From Candidatus Blautia excrementipullorum (GTDB lineage Bacteria > Bacillota > Clostridia > Lachnospirales > Lachnospiraceae): DNA of 64,000 nucleotides. This document shows, piece after piece, positions 44,174 through 52,493 of the stretch. The position numbers and the translations under genes were made by a program. Location of the stretch: the NCBI GenBank assembly GCA_019118645.1, contig DWYN01000018.1, forward strand, positions 26,361-90,360, written 5' to 3'. Each line of letters starts with the position of its first letter. The first letter of the stretch is position 1. The notes below the pieces were generated by a model. The model saw only the letters and a list, made by a program, of their open reading frames with translations. It made no database searches and was not told the origin of the DNA.

Positions 44174-44959
44174 TCAGTTATCGGTAAGAGGCGGATGGTC
44201 ATTTTCCGAGGGAGGATTCTGCCGGTATGCGGTAGGATTGACCCCTGTCAGTTTCCGGAAGGTTTTGCTGAAATGAAACTGATCCGGATAACCTACTTTT
44301 TCACCTACTTCACGGATAGGAAGCGTAGTATTCAGCAGAAGATGCTTTGCCTCATGGATGCGTATGTCTGTCAGATATTTTAAAGGGGTGTGTCCCACAT
44401 ATTTGTTAAAAAGCTTTGTCAGATAAGCGGAACTGAAGCCCAGACGAGAGGAAAGCTCTGAAAAATCCACTTCATCCATATAATGATTACGAAGATAAAG
44501 CAGCACATAATCCACAATTTCCCGGGAATCTTTTCCTGTAAGAGATGTATCTTCTTCAAGCTGAAAATGTTTTTCCAGAACAAGGCTGGCTTTTCCGAGA
44601 GCGCTTTCCAGCTTTTCCCTGGAAACAGGTTTCAGAAGATAGTCAAATACTCCCTGCCGCAGGGCTTCCTGGGCATACTCAAAATCCGCATAGCCTGAAA
44701 GGACAATGGTGAGAATATGAGGATAACGGTCGTGTACCTTTTTGGCCAGTACAAGACCGTCCATGACCGGCATACGGATATCGGTAATGATCAGATGAAT
44801 GTCTGAAGATGCCAGAGCGTCCAGGGCAGCCTGACCGTCCGGCATCTGACAGACTACCTTATAACCCAGTTCAAGGGCATCGATATGGCGTGCCAGCGAC
44901 TGGCGGAGAAGTACTTCGTCCTCCACCAGCATAATGTTGTAATGCTTAATCTTCTTCAT
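44174..44959 (-). CDS. YesN-type response regulator (receiver + AraC domain)
   Basis: The 261-residue protein has a receiver domain (NIMLVEDEVLLRQSL; phospho-Asp in LIITDIRMPVMDG; SGYADF; LLKPVSREKLESAL) and a C-terminal AraC-type DNA-binding domain (VDFSELSSRLGFSSAYLTKLFNKYVGHTP; IREVGEKVGYPDQFHFSKTFRKLTGVNP). It is the partner of the kinase whose gene lies directly upstream and overlaps it by 14 bases. Such pairs control sugar importers. Lying between the binding-protein and permease genes, it most likely activates both units of the importer. Confidence 0.94.
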   Translation of the reverse strand: MKKIKHYNIMLVEDEVLLRQSLARHIDALELGYKVVCQMPDGQAALDALASSDIHLIITDIRMPVMDGLVLAKKVHDRYPHILTIVLSGYADFEYAQEALRQGVFDYLLKPVSREKLESALGKASLVLEKHFQLEEDTSLTGKDSREIVDYVLLYLRNHYMDEVDFSELSSRLGFSSAYLTKLFNKYVGHTPLKYLTDIRIHEAKHLLLNTTLPIREVGEKVGYPDQFHFSKTFRKLTGVNPTAYRQNPPSENDHPPLTDN

Positions 44960-46763
44960 GAAAACGTCCTCCTACAATTACAAATGAACCTCTTTCCGGA
45001 AGGTTTCCGAACTGAAACAGAAAAGCCTTTCCAAAAAGAAGATAAAAACGTATAAAAATATTCAGAATTCCCATTCCGTCCAGCTCCAGGCTGGGCAGTA
45101 CACTGTACTTGAGAATTTCATCCATCTGGGAGCGGAGATGTTTGTCCACTTCCGGATCAAAGCCGGGACCGTTATCCTTAACGGAAATCAGCCACTGGCC
45201 ATCGTCAATATAACCCTCCACACGGATATGCCATGGCGGAGCTGTCCTGGATGTAAATTTGACAGAATTTTCGATAAGCAGCTGAATGCACAGCTTGGGG
45301 ATTTTCATATCCAGCAAATCATCGGCAATGTCAAATTCGTATGTAAAAGAGTCTTTAAACCGCTTTTTCATACACTTCAGGTAGAGATCACAGTGCTCCA
45401 GTTCTTCTTCCACTGTAGAAACAGATTCTTTGTCAGAAGAAATGTAACGAAGAATGGAAGTAATATCCTGGCACATGCCGCTGACTTCCTCTGTCATTCC
45501 TTCTTCCGCCATAGCGCTGATGGTATTCAGCGAATTGTAAAGAAAATGAGGGTTCATCTGAGCCTGAAGAGCCAGCATCTGTGCCTGTATCTCCTGCTCT
45601 TTCATTACCAGAAGAGATTCTGTGGCAGCTTCTTTTGCTCTGATAGAGGCGTTCAGTGAATCGCGGAGACGGTCAATTTCCACGATTCCGGAATCATCCA
45701 GATGAATCAGCCGAAACTGCTCGCTGGAGTCCGTGTCAGAGAGAAACTGGTGCATTTCAGTGAGAGGCTTCGCCAGCCGTCTGCTGAGAAATCTCGCAAC
45801 AAAATAACAAATAACAAACAGACTGAAGGCCAGGATCGGAATCCACATAAGGCTTCTTAATATCGGAAGGAAAAAATCCGTGCTTGGGATAGTACAGACT
45901 ACTGTAAAATTGCAGTAATCCAGGCGTGAAAAAGCAACATATTCCTTCTGCTTTTCTTTATTGTTATAGAGACGGATGCTGCCGTCTGAAGAAGTTTCTT
46001 CTGTCAGAACATTATAGTAATCAAAGCTGTCAGAGCTGCTTTCATCTTTATAGGGGTAGATCTGCTGCCCGTCACTGTTGTATACAACGACATTCACCGG
46101 AGTTTCTGTTTTGGGCATGATAGCATCCGCAAAGAGATCATCAAAATATTTGAGGACCTCCACAAAGCCTATAGGATTGTGGTAATTGTCGAAATACATG
46201 CGGTACAGGGAGACATAAAGCCGGTCAGAACGGGTGCCTGCATTTTTGGAAAGTATTGGCTGCGGGGCAGCCTGTATGTAACGATAGCCGTTCTTATCTT
46301 TTACAGCTTTATACCAGGAAAGGTCTTCTGCCGGAACAGAAAACTTCCCGTAATAATTACCGACACCGAAACCGATGCCTTCCATCGGATAAATGTTAAC
46401 CTGCCGGATAGAAGAATCTACTCCGCGGATAGAAATCAGCGCATTGCCGAGCTCATTCTGGTATCTTGCGCGATCATAAGAAGAACTGTTCCGGCTCTGG
46501 CTCCACAGGGAAAAAGTATTTTTGATGGAAGTGGAGTTGATTACATTCAGACAGACCGTGTCCATCTGGCTGATCTGCAGATCAATCGAATTCCCTATGG
46601 AGGAGCTTGTCCTGAGAACGTCATTCTCCATGTTTTTATACAGTTCTGAATATTGTATCATATAAACAATAGCTGAAATGACTATCAGCAGAACTGCCGC
46701 AATGGTAAGAAAACGATAAAACAGAATTGTCTGTAAACTTTTTTGCCCATGTCTGTGAAACAT
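44946..46763 (-). CDS. YesM-type sensor histidine kinase
   Basis: The 605-residue kinase has a first helix near residue 20 (ILFYRFLTIAAVLLIVISAIVYMI) and a sensor domain of about 270 residues outside the cell. A second helix follows (LMWIPILAFSLFVICYFVARFLS), then a HAMP-like linker, the His-kinase region with LQAQMNPHFLYNSLNTISAMAE (phospho-His in NPHFLYN), and the ATPase domain (IENSVKF, VKDNGPGFD, GMGILNIFIRF). It presumably senses a sugar, perhaps with the binding protein. No further domain is seen. Confidence 0.94.
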   Translation of the reverse strand: MFHRHGQKSLQTILFYRFLTIAAVLLIVISAIVYMIQYSELYKNMENDVLRTSSSIGNSIDLQISQMDTVCLNVINSTSIKNTFSLWSQSRNSSSYDRARYQNELGNALISIRGVDSSIRQVNIYPMEGIGFGVGNYYGKFSVPAEDLSWYKAVKDKNGYRYIQAAPQPILSKNAGTRSDRLYVSLYRMYFDNYHNPIGFVEVLKYFDDLFADAIMPKTETPVNVVVYNSDGQQIYPYKDESSSDSFDYYNVLTEETSSDGSIRLYNNKEKQKEYVAFSRLDYCNFTVVCTIPSTDFFLPILRSLMWIPILAFSLFVICYFVARFLSRRLAKPLTEMHQFLSDTDSSEQFRLIHLDDSGIVEIDRLRDSLNASIRAKEAATESLLVMKEQEIQAQMLALQAQMNPHFLYNSLNTISAMAEEGMTEEVSGMCQDITSILRYISSDKESVSTVEEELEHCDLYLKCMKKRFKDSFTYEFDIADDLLDMKIPKLCIQLLIENSVKFTSRTAPPWHIRVEGYIDDGQWLISVKDNGPGFDPEVDKHLRSQMDEILKYSVLPSLELDGMGILNIFIRFYLLFGKAFLFQFGNLPERGSFVIVGGRFHEED

Positions 46764-46917
46764 AACTGTAACCTCCGTGCCTCACAGTATAACACATCTT
46801 ACATAAAAAATCCCGAAATGGTTAAAAAAATACATAAATGTGACAGGGGAGTGCATGTGAAAATCCGTCATATTAGCCTAAAATAAAGAAAAACGAAAAA
46901 GAATGGAGGAGGATTTC

Positions 46918-47793
46918 GTGAAAAAATCTAAAATTTATCCCTGGTATTTCGCGGCGGGCGCGCTTTTGATCTACACTGCGCTGTCGGTAATTCCCGGGAT
47001 CATAGGTATCGGCTATTCCTTTACGGACTGGTCCGCGTATTCTGACGAACTGCACTTTGTGGGGCTGAAAAACTTTATAGACGTATTCAGCGGAGACCAG
47101 GACTATCTGCAGTATATCCTGAATACGCTGCTGTTTACAGTAGTAACTACTGTGGCGAAAACAGGACTGGGTCTTTTATTCGCTCTGGCACTCAGCCGGA
47201 ACATCAAGGCTAAGAATTTCCACCGAGGCGTAATGTACATGCCTTCTGTACTGTCTATTCTGATCATCGGTCTTGTATTTACTTCGATTCTGAATCCCAA
47301 GAACGGTCTTCTGAATGAAGGCCTCCGTCTGATCGGACTGGACTCTCTTACACAGAAGTGGCTGACAGACCCGCATATTGCATTCTGGTCAGTTATGGGA
47401 GTAGATATCTGGAGGGGCACCGGCTACATAATGACGATCCTGATCGTAGGTATTCTGGCCATTCCAAATGTTTACTATGAAGCTGCCGGAATCGACGGCG
47501 CAAACGGCTTCCATAAATTCAGATATGTAACTCTGCCTATGTTAAAACAGACTCTGGCAGTAACGATTGTTTTGAACGTACTTTATGGATTAAAAGTGTT
47601 CGATATGGTGTACGCTCTTACCAACGGCGGACCTGGACACCGTACCGAGGTTATGTATACAGCCGTATTTAAGCAGTTCTCTCAGGGACTGTACGCGGCA
47701 GGCACAACGATCAGTTCTGTTATGTTTATCTTTATGGTAATTGTAGGCTTCTTTATGATTAAGATTCTGACGAAAGACGAGGTGATAGAGTAA
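46918..47793 (+). CDS. Sugar ABC transporter permease, MalF type
   Basis: The 291-residue membrane subunit has six helices and the EAA loop that contacts the ATPase (YYEAAGIDGANGFHKFRYVTLPML). GTG 46918 is preferred to ATG 46903 because GGAGGAGG (46905-46912) lies between the two and fits only the GTG. Its stop overlaps the next start (TAATG). No ATPase is encoded here, so a shared MsmK-like ATPase encoded elsewhere must power the importer, as is common in Firmicutes. Confidence 0.93.
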   Translation: MKKSKIYPWYFAAGALLIYTALSVIPGIIGIGYSFTDWSAYSDELHFVGLKNFIDVFSGDQDYLQYILNTLLFTVVTTVAKTGLGLLFALALSRNIKAKNFHRGVMYMPSVLSILIIGLVFTSILNPKNGLLNEGLRLIGLDSLTQKWLTDPHIAFWSVMGVDIWRGTGYIMTILIVGILAIPNVYYEAAGIDGANGFHKFRYVTLPMLKQTLAVTIVLNVLYGLKVFDMVYALTNGGPGHRTEVMYTAVFKQFSQGLYAAGTTISSVMFIFMVIVGFFMIKILTKDEVIE

Positions 47794-48623
47794 TGAATGC
47801 AAAGACGAAGAAACTGGTGCTGACGATATTGAAAAATGTTCTGGCATGGATTATTTCTCTGATTATGCTGATTCCTCTTCTGCTGATCGTAATCAATGCA
47901 TTTAAGCCGGATTCTGAAGCGCTGACTCTTTCTCTGAAGCTTCCGGAAGTCTGGGAGTTCAGCAACTTCGCAGTTGTTATTGAAAAAGGAAAGCTGGCGG
48001 TCAGCTTTTTAAACAGTCTTCTGTATGCGGGCTGCGCTACGATCATCACCGTCATTCTGGCCTCAATGGCAGCTTATGTGCTTGCAAGAAGACGCGGGAA
48101 AAAGGATAATGCCCTTTACATGTACATGGTGCTTGGCATTGTAATTCCGGTAAACTATGTATCTCTGATGAAAGTTATGCAGGTAACGCAGTTAAACAAT
48201 ACGAGACTTGGAATTATCCTTCTCTATGTAGCGATGCAGCTTCCGTTTTCTGTTTTTCTGCTGTACGGATTCGTTTCAAAGGTTCCTGTGGATCTGGACG
48301 AGGCGGCGGTGCTGGATGGATGCGGTCCCTGGAAACTCTTTTTCAGCATCGTCATGCCAATGATGAAATCCAGTATGGTAACGGCGGCCGTACTCTGTTT
48401 CCTGAATACCTGGAATGAGTTTGTGATGCCTCTGTATTTCCTGAACTCCTCCGAAAAATGGCCGATGACTCTTGCAGTATACAACTTCTTCGGACAGTAT
48501 TCCAAGAGCTGGAACCTGATATGCGCAGACATCCTTCTGACCTGTCTGCCGGTAATTATAATGTACCTGCTTTGCCAGAAGCATATTGTTGGGGGACAGA
48601 CGGCAGGTGCGGTAAAAGGCTGA
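47793..48623 (+). CDS. Sugar ABC transporter permease, MalG type
   Basis: The 276-residue second permease has six helices and the EAA loop VDLDEAAVLDGCGPWKLFFSIVMPMM. Translation is coupled to the first permease by a one-base overlap (TAATG). With the MalF-type partner and the binding protein it forms a CUT1-type oligosaccharide importer. Confidence 0.94.
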   Translation: MNAKTKKLVLTILKNVLAWIISLIMLIPLLLIVINAFKPDSEALTLSLKLPEVWEFSNFAVVIEKGKLAVSFLNSLLYAGCATIITVILASMAAYVLARRRGKKDNALYMYMVLGIVIPVNYVSLMKVMQVTQLNNTRLGIILLYVAMQLPFSVFLLYGFVSKVPVDLDEAAVLDGCGPWKLFFSIVMPMMKSSMVTAAVLCFLNTWNEFVMPLYFLNSSEKWPMTLAVYNFFGQYSKSWNLICADILLTCLPVIIMYLLCQKHIVGGQTAGAVKG

Positions 48624-48654
48624 TATTTTACATATACCGTATTATTTAGGATAC

Positions 48655-48697
48655 AGCGGACGTGTGCCAGTGAAGAATCTCATACGTCCGCTTTTTT
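48655..48697 (+). terminator. Terminator between permease and GH31 genes
   Basis: Perfect 9-bp stem AGCGGACGT (48655-48663) with ACGTCCGCT (48684-48692) and T6. Only 34 bases separate it from the GH31 start, too little for a full promoter, so GH31 is probably expressed by partial read-through. Confidence 0.85.
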
Positions 48698-48731
48698 AAA
48701 AAAGAAAAATTGCATACAAGGAGTATTCAGC

Positions 48732-51155
48732 ATGAGTATTACAAAAAAAGAAGAGCAGAAATTTCGCTTGAAGGACGGATACTGCAGACTTCAGGCAATC
48801 CGCGAAAACATTATTAGATGTACTTTTACAAAAAAGGAAAAATGGGAAGAAGAATCTCCCATAGGTATCGAAGTGCCGGCAGAAAGCTGCTTTACCGTGG
48901 AAGAAGACCGCATAATGAAATTTAAAACGGAGAGGATCTCTCTGGAGGCGGATCCTGCCGACGGAAGTTTTTGCTGGAAGGATGCTTCTGACGGCCGGGT
49001 ACTTCTTAAAGAGGGAAGAAAGGAATTAACGGAAGCCCCTTATATGGTATACACTACAGGAGGAGAGAAGCCTGTTATACACAGAGTGCAGACTGTAGAC
49101 GGGGAGAGAAACTTTGTAAAGAATCTTCGGGCAGTGGAAGATCATAAGGCATACCATGCGAAGCTGTGCTTTCAGTGGGATGCGGATGAACATATTCACG
49201 GACTGGGCCAGGGAGAGGAAGGAATTTACGATTACAGAGGAAATGTGCAGTACCTTTATCAGCATAATATGAGAATTCCTGTGCCTTTTTTTGTATCAGA
49301 CAGAGGATACGGCGTACTGGTGGACTGTGGATCCCTGATGACCTTTAATGATGACTGCCGTGGATCCTGGCTGTATCTGGATATGGTAGAGCAGCTGGAT
49401 TACTATTTTATTAAAGGAGATTCGCTGGATGAGATCATTGCGGGCTACCGTCTGCTGACAGGCAGGGCGGTAATGCTGCCGAAATGGGCTTTTGGTTATG
49501 TCCAGTCAAAGGAGGCCTATCTTACTCAGAAGGAGATGGAGGAGACGGCAGAAAAATATCGTGAGCTGGATATTCCCATTGACTGTCTGGTACAGGACTG
49601 GAATACCTGGGAAGCGGGAAAATGGGGGAATAAAAGAGTTGATAAAGGAAGATATCCGGATCTTTCTGCCATGAATAAAAAACTTCATGATATGCATATT
49701 CATACCATGGTCTCCGTTTGGCCTAATATGAATGCAGGGACAGAGGATTATGAAGAAATGAAGGAAGCAGGACTGCTTCTGAACGATTACGCCACCTATG
49801 ACGCATTTTCTGAGAAAGGGCGTGAAATTTACTGGAAACAGGCAGAGAGGGAGCTGTTTTCCGGAGGATTTGATTCCTGGTGGTGTGATTCCACAGAGCC
49901 TTTTTCGGGCCCGGACTGGAATGGAGAGTTCAAAAGAGAACCCTGGGAGCGCTTCAGCCTGGTGGGCAATGAACACCGGAAATTCCTGGGAGCGGGCCGA
50001 GCGAACCTTTACGCTGCCGTTCATGCCAAAGGTATCTATGAAAACCAGAGAAAGGCGGCGCCTGACAAACGTGTGCTGAATCTGACACGTTCCGGCTATG
50101 CTTCCAGCCAGAAATACGGCACAGTGCTCTGGTCGGGAGATATCTATGCTTCCTGGGATACATTAAGAAAGCAGATTCATGAAGGTCTGAATATGTGTAT
50201 GAGCGGTATGCCGTACTGGACTCTGGATATTGGAGGCTTTTTCACGGTAAATGAAAACTGGCAGCACAGAGGCTGCTTTTGTAATGAGGATCCCACGCCA
50301 AAGTGGTTCTGGAAAGGGGACTATGAGAACGGAGTGGACGATTACGGATATCGTGAACTGTATGTACGCTGGTTTGAATACGGGGCGTTTCTGCCGATGT
50401 TTCGTTCTCATGGAACAGACACCCCGAGAGAGGTATGGAATTTTGGCAAAAAAGGCGAACCCTTCTACGATGCCCTTGTAAAAACAATTGAGCTCAGATA
50501 CCAGATGATGCCTTATATATATTCCAATGCGGCGAGAGTATGGGCGGAGGATTATACAATGCTCAGAAGCCTTCTCTTCGACTTTGCAGAGGATAAGAGA
50601 GCGGCTGAACTGGGAAATGAATTTATGTTCGGCGACAGCCTGCTGATCTGTCCGGTAACAGAGCCTATGTACTATGAAAAAGAAAGCCGGGTGCTGGAGC
50701 GAGAGAAAATATGGAAGTGTTATCTTCCGGCCGGAGCAGAGTGGTATGATTTCTTTAGCGGGAAAAAATATCAGGGAGGAAGAGAGATTGCTGCAGAAGC
50801 GCCTATAGACAGAATCCCTGTGTTTGTAAAAGCTGGTTCGATTCTTCCTATGGAGCAAAGAATGACCTATGCGGATGAACGTGTGGATACGCCTTTTGAG
50901 ATTCATATTTATCCGGGAACAGATGCGTTCTTCCTGCTTTATGAAGACGAAGGCGACGGCTATACCTATGAGGAAGGCGGCTATAACCGTATCCGGCTTG
51001 AATGGAAAGACAAGGAGAAGTTGTTTGCCATTGGAAGTGCTGAAAAGAATTTTGCCCAGGGCCTGAAAGGAAGAACCTGCCGTGTTGTCCTGGAAGGAAC
51101 TGGAAGAGAAGAGAATTTTGTTTATGAGGGAAAAGAAAAAATTATTCAGTTTTAG
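48732..51155 (+). CDS. GH31 glycosidase, alpha-xylosidase-like
   Basis: The 807-residue cytoplasmic enzyme has the N-terminal beta-sandwich, a catalytic barrel at about 245-600 and C-terminal beta domains including a DUF5110-like end (HIYPGTDAFFLLYEDEGDGYTYEEG). The nucleophile is Asp386 in DSWWCDSTEPFSG. GYVQSKEAYLTQKEM and the WWCD form are closer to alpha-xylosidases and related GH31 enzymes than to the first GH31 of this window. It follows the importer and would split the imported oligosaccharide. The start is served by AAGGAGT. Exact specificity is uncertain. Confidence 0.88.
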   Translation: MSITKKEEQKFRLKDGYCRLQAIRENIIRCTFTKKEKWEEESPIGIEVPAESCFTVEEDRIMKFKTERISLEADPADGSFCWKDASDGRVLLKEGRKELTEAPYMVYTTGGEKPVIHRVQTVDGERNFVKNLRAVEDHKAYHAKLCFQWDADEHIHGLGQGEEGIYDYRGNVQYLYQHNMRIPVPFFVSDRGYGVLVDCGSLMTFNDDCRGSWLYLDMVEQLDYYFIKGDSLDEIIAGYRLLTGRAVMLPKWAFGYVQSKEAYLTQKEMEETAEKYRELDIPIDCLVQDWNTWEAGKWGNKRVDKGRYPDLSAMNKKLHDMHIHTMVSVWPNMNAGTEDYEEMKEAGLLLNDYATYDAFSEKGREIYWKQAERELFSGGFDSWWCDSTEPFSGPDWNGEFKREPWERFSLVGNEHRKFLGAGRANLYAAVHAKGIYENQRKAAPDKRVLNLTRSGYASSQKYGTVLWSGDIYASWDTLRKQIHEGLNMCMSGMPYWTLDIGGFFTVNENWQHRGCFCNEDPTPKWFWKGDYENGVDDYGYRELYVRWFEYGAFLPMFRSHGTDTPREVWNFGKKGEPFYDALVKTIELRYQMMPYIYSNAARVWAEDYTMLRSLLFDFAEDKRAAELGNEFMFGDSLLICPVTEPMYYEKESRVLEREKIWKCYLPAGAEWYDFFSGKKYQGGREIAAEAPIDRIPVFVKAGSILPMEQRMTYADERVDTPFEIHIYPGTDAFFLLYEDEGDGYTYEEGGYNRIRLEWKDKEKLFAIGSAEKNFAQGLKGRTCRVVLEGTGREENFVYEGKEKIIQF

Positions 51156-51220
51156 CAGATGCTGGTTGAGAATTTGAAACCTCTGAAAATTGATACAGAG
51201 ATATAGAATAAGAAAGGAGT

Positions 51221-51266
51221 CGCGGCATGCAGAAGGAAAAGTCTGTATGCCGCGGTTCTTTTTTTA
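51221..51266 (+). terminator. Terminator after GH31
   Basis: 13-bp stem (51221-51233 with 51242-51254, one G-T pair) followed by a T-rich tail. Confidence 0.9.
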
Positions 51267-51329
51267 CTTTACAGGTGGGAGGCGACTCTGTTGTGGGGAG
51301 AAGAGATAAAAAATATTATTAATATTTAC

Positions 51330-51395
51330 TTACGTGAAAAAAAGAAAAGTGCTAAAATATTTATGAGAAATAAATCATAAGAAATATATCATAAG
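51330..51395 (+). promoter_or_regulatory. Promoter and ATCATAAG repeat of the small conserved gene
   Basis: TTACGT (51330-51335), 17 bp, TAAAAT (51353-51358). Downstream ATCATAAG occurs at 51374-51381 and 51388-51395, 14 bp apart, within the leader. Confidence 0.5.
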
Positions 51396-51416
51396 TGAGA
51401 TAGGAGGATTTTTTAC

Positions 51417-51644
51417 ATGAAGAAGGAATATGAAGTGGTAGCTGAAATATGCAATGCATGTGCAGGAAGCGAGAGACCCCAGACCTTTATTGAAGAGGCG
51501 GAACTGGAAAACACCGATGACTATGTGAGAATGAAACATGGACGGGACTGGGAACTGGTAAAGAAAGAAATTCTGCCGTCAGGAGATATTCAGTACACCC
51601 TGGACAAGGGCAGCATTACATATAAATATACTTTTACTGAGTAA
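51417..51644 (+). CDS. Small conserved-looking protein of unknown function (75 residues)
   Basis: The frame has a strong TAGGAGG site and its own promoter, so it is real. The protein (MKKEYEVVAEICNACAGSERP...) is soluble, acidic, and ends in a beta-rich stretch (DIQYTLDKGSITYKYTF). One close Cys pair (CNAC) is present, too little for a zinc site by itself. I recognise no family. The neighbours are a GH31 gene and a tRNA, giving no hint of function. Confidence 0.75.
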   Translation: MKKEYEVVAEICNACAGSERPQTFIEEAELENTDDYVRMKHGRDWELVKKEILPSGDIQYTLDKGSITYKYTFTE

Positions 51645-51730
51645 CTGGCATTTTGGAGGTACATAAAACAGAAATGACGCGACTTAGAGCGTATTGTTCT
51701 TTGTACAGGGAAATAGGAAACGCTGAAATG

Positions 51731-51760
51731 AAAAAACAGTTGATTAAAATAATCAACTGC
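51731..51760 (-). terminator. Terminator of tRNA-Pro
   Basis: Read on the minus strand, stem CAGTTGATTA with TAATCAACTG is followed by six T. Confidence 0.88.
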
Positions 51761-51767
51761 TCTGAGA

Positions 51768-51841
51768 TCGGGGCAACAGGATTTGAACCTGCGACCTCAC
51801 GGCCCCCAGCCGTGCGCGCTACCAAGCTACGCCATACCCCG
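51768..51841 (-). tRNA. tRNA-Pro (anticodon GGG)
   Basis: The 74-base gene folds as a full cloverleaf. Acceptor CGGGGTA pairs with TGCCCCG, the D arm is GCGTAGCTTGGTAGCGC, and the anticodon arm CACGG-CTGGGGG-CCGTG gives GGG at 34-36. The T arm CAGG-TTCGAAT-CCTG is canonical, discriminator A. CCA is not encoded. It has a promoter upstream and a terminator downstream, so it is a single-gene unit. Confidence 0.95.
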
Positions 51842-51850
51842 GTGAAAAAT

Positions 51851-51879
51851 ATTATAGCAAGACATGTCGGGTTTTGCAA
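51851..51879 (-). promoter_or_regulatory. Promoter of tRNA-Pro
   Basis: Minus strand TTGCAA (51879-51874), 17 bp, TATAAT (51856-51851), 10 bases before the tRNA. Between here and 52123 I see no further feature. Confidence 0.75.
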
Positions 51880-52123
51880 GAGTTTTTTATATGGATATTT
51901 TACGATTTTAAGAGTCTTTTTATAATATTTTCAGAAAAAGATGAGAATAATACAAAAATATTTGTGTATAATAAAAAGCTGGATCGGTTCGGGAAGGCTG
52001 AAGTGTGTGTTTCTGTCCTGGGGAAAATGTTCTTCATTAGCATAAGAGGGAGTCTCTATTTCCGGGAGAGGGAAGCCGCGGTGTACAGGGATCTCTTTAT
52101 ATAAGGGAGAGCTAAAATTACTC

Positions 52124-52155
52124 TTGACAAATGCGGGTTTATCATGTTAGCCTAT
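52124..52155 (+). promoter_or_regulatory. Promoter of the leuA T-box leader
   Basis: TTGACA at 52124-52129. At 17 bp the -10 would be TTAGCC, preceded by TG; it is weak, but this is the only candidate before the leader. Confidence 0.45.
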
Positions 52156-52164
52156 ATCCATAAC

Positions 52165-52463
52165 AAAAACATATTTGAAATGCGTTGATGAGGAATAGTA
52201 CATGTGGACTGGAGCGCAGAGAGCTGCCGGATGGTGCGAGGCAGCGGAAGGGAATCATGGAACTCGCCTCGGAGTAGCTGTCCGAACTCCGGAAAGGAAA
52301 GTAGGCGCAGACGGTATCCACCGTTATATGGAGAGGATATAAGGATTCGAACAGAATTCCGTATCCCTGAGTGTATGAAACCGTTCATAAATAAGAGTGG
52401 TACCGCGAAGGAAGCAGTCTTTCGTCTCTTGCAGCAGTCTGTAGAGATGGAAGATTTTTTTTT
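52165..52463 (+). promoter_or_regulatory. T-box leader of leuA, probably leucine-responsive
   Basis: The T-box sequence AAGAGTGGTACCGCG (52393-52407) is nearly consensus. Stem I begins near 52185, with an AGTA motif in GAATAGTACATG and the opposite strand around 52250-52270. The triplet CTC in GGAACTCGCC is the likely specifier, matching Leu codons. A long terminator (52418-52434 with 52439-52454, then nine T) competes with the antiterminator containing the T-box. Uncharged tRNA-Leu would allow read-through. Confidence 0.88.
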
Positions 52464-52493
52464 AGCATTTCGGGAAAATGGAGGGAAAAGATA

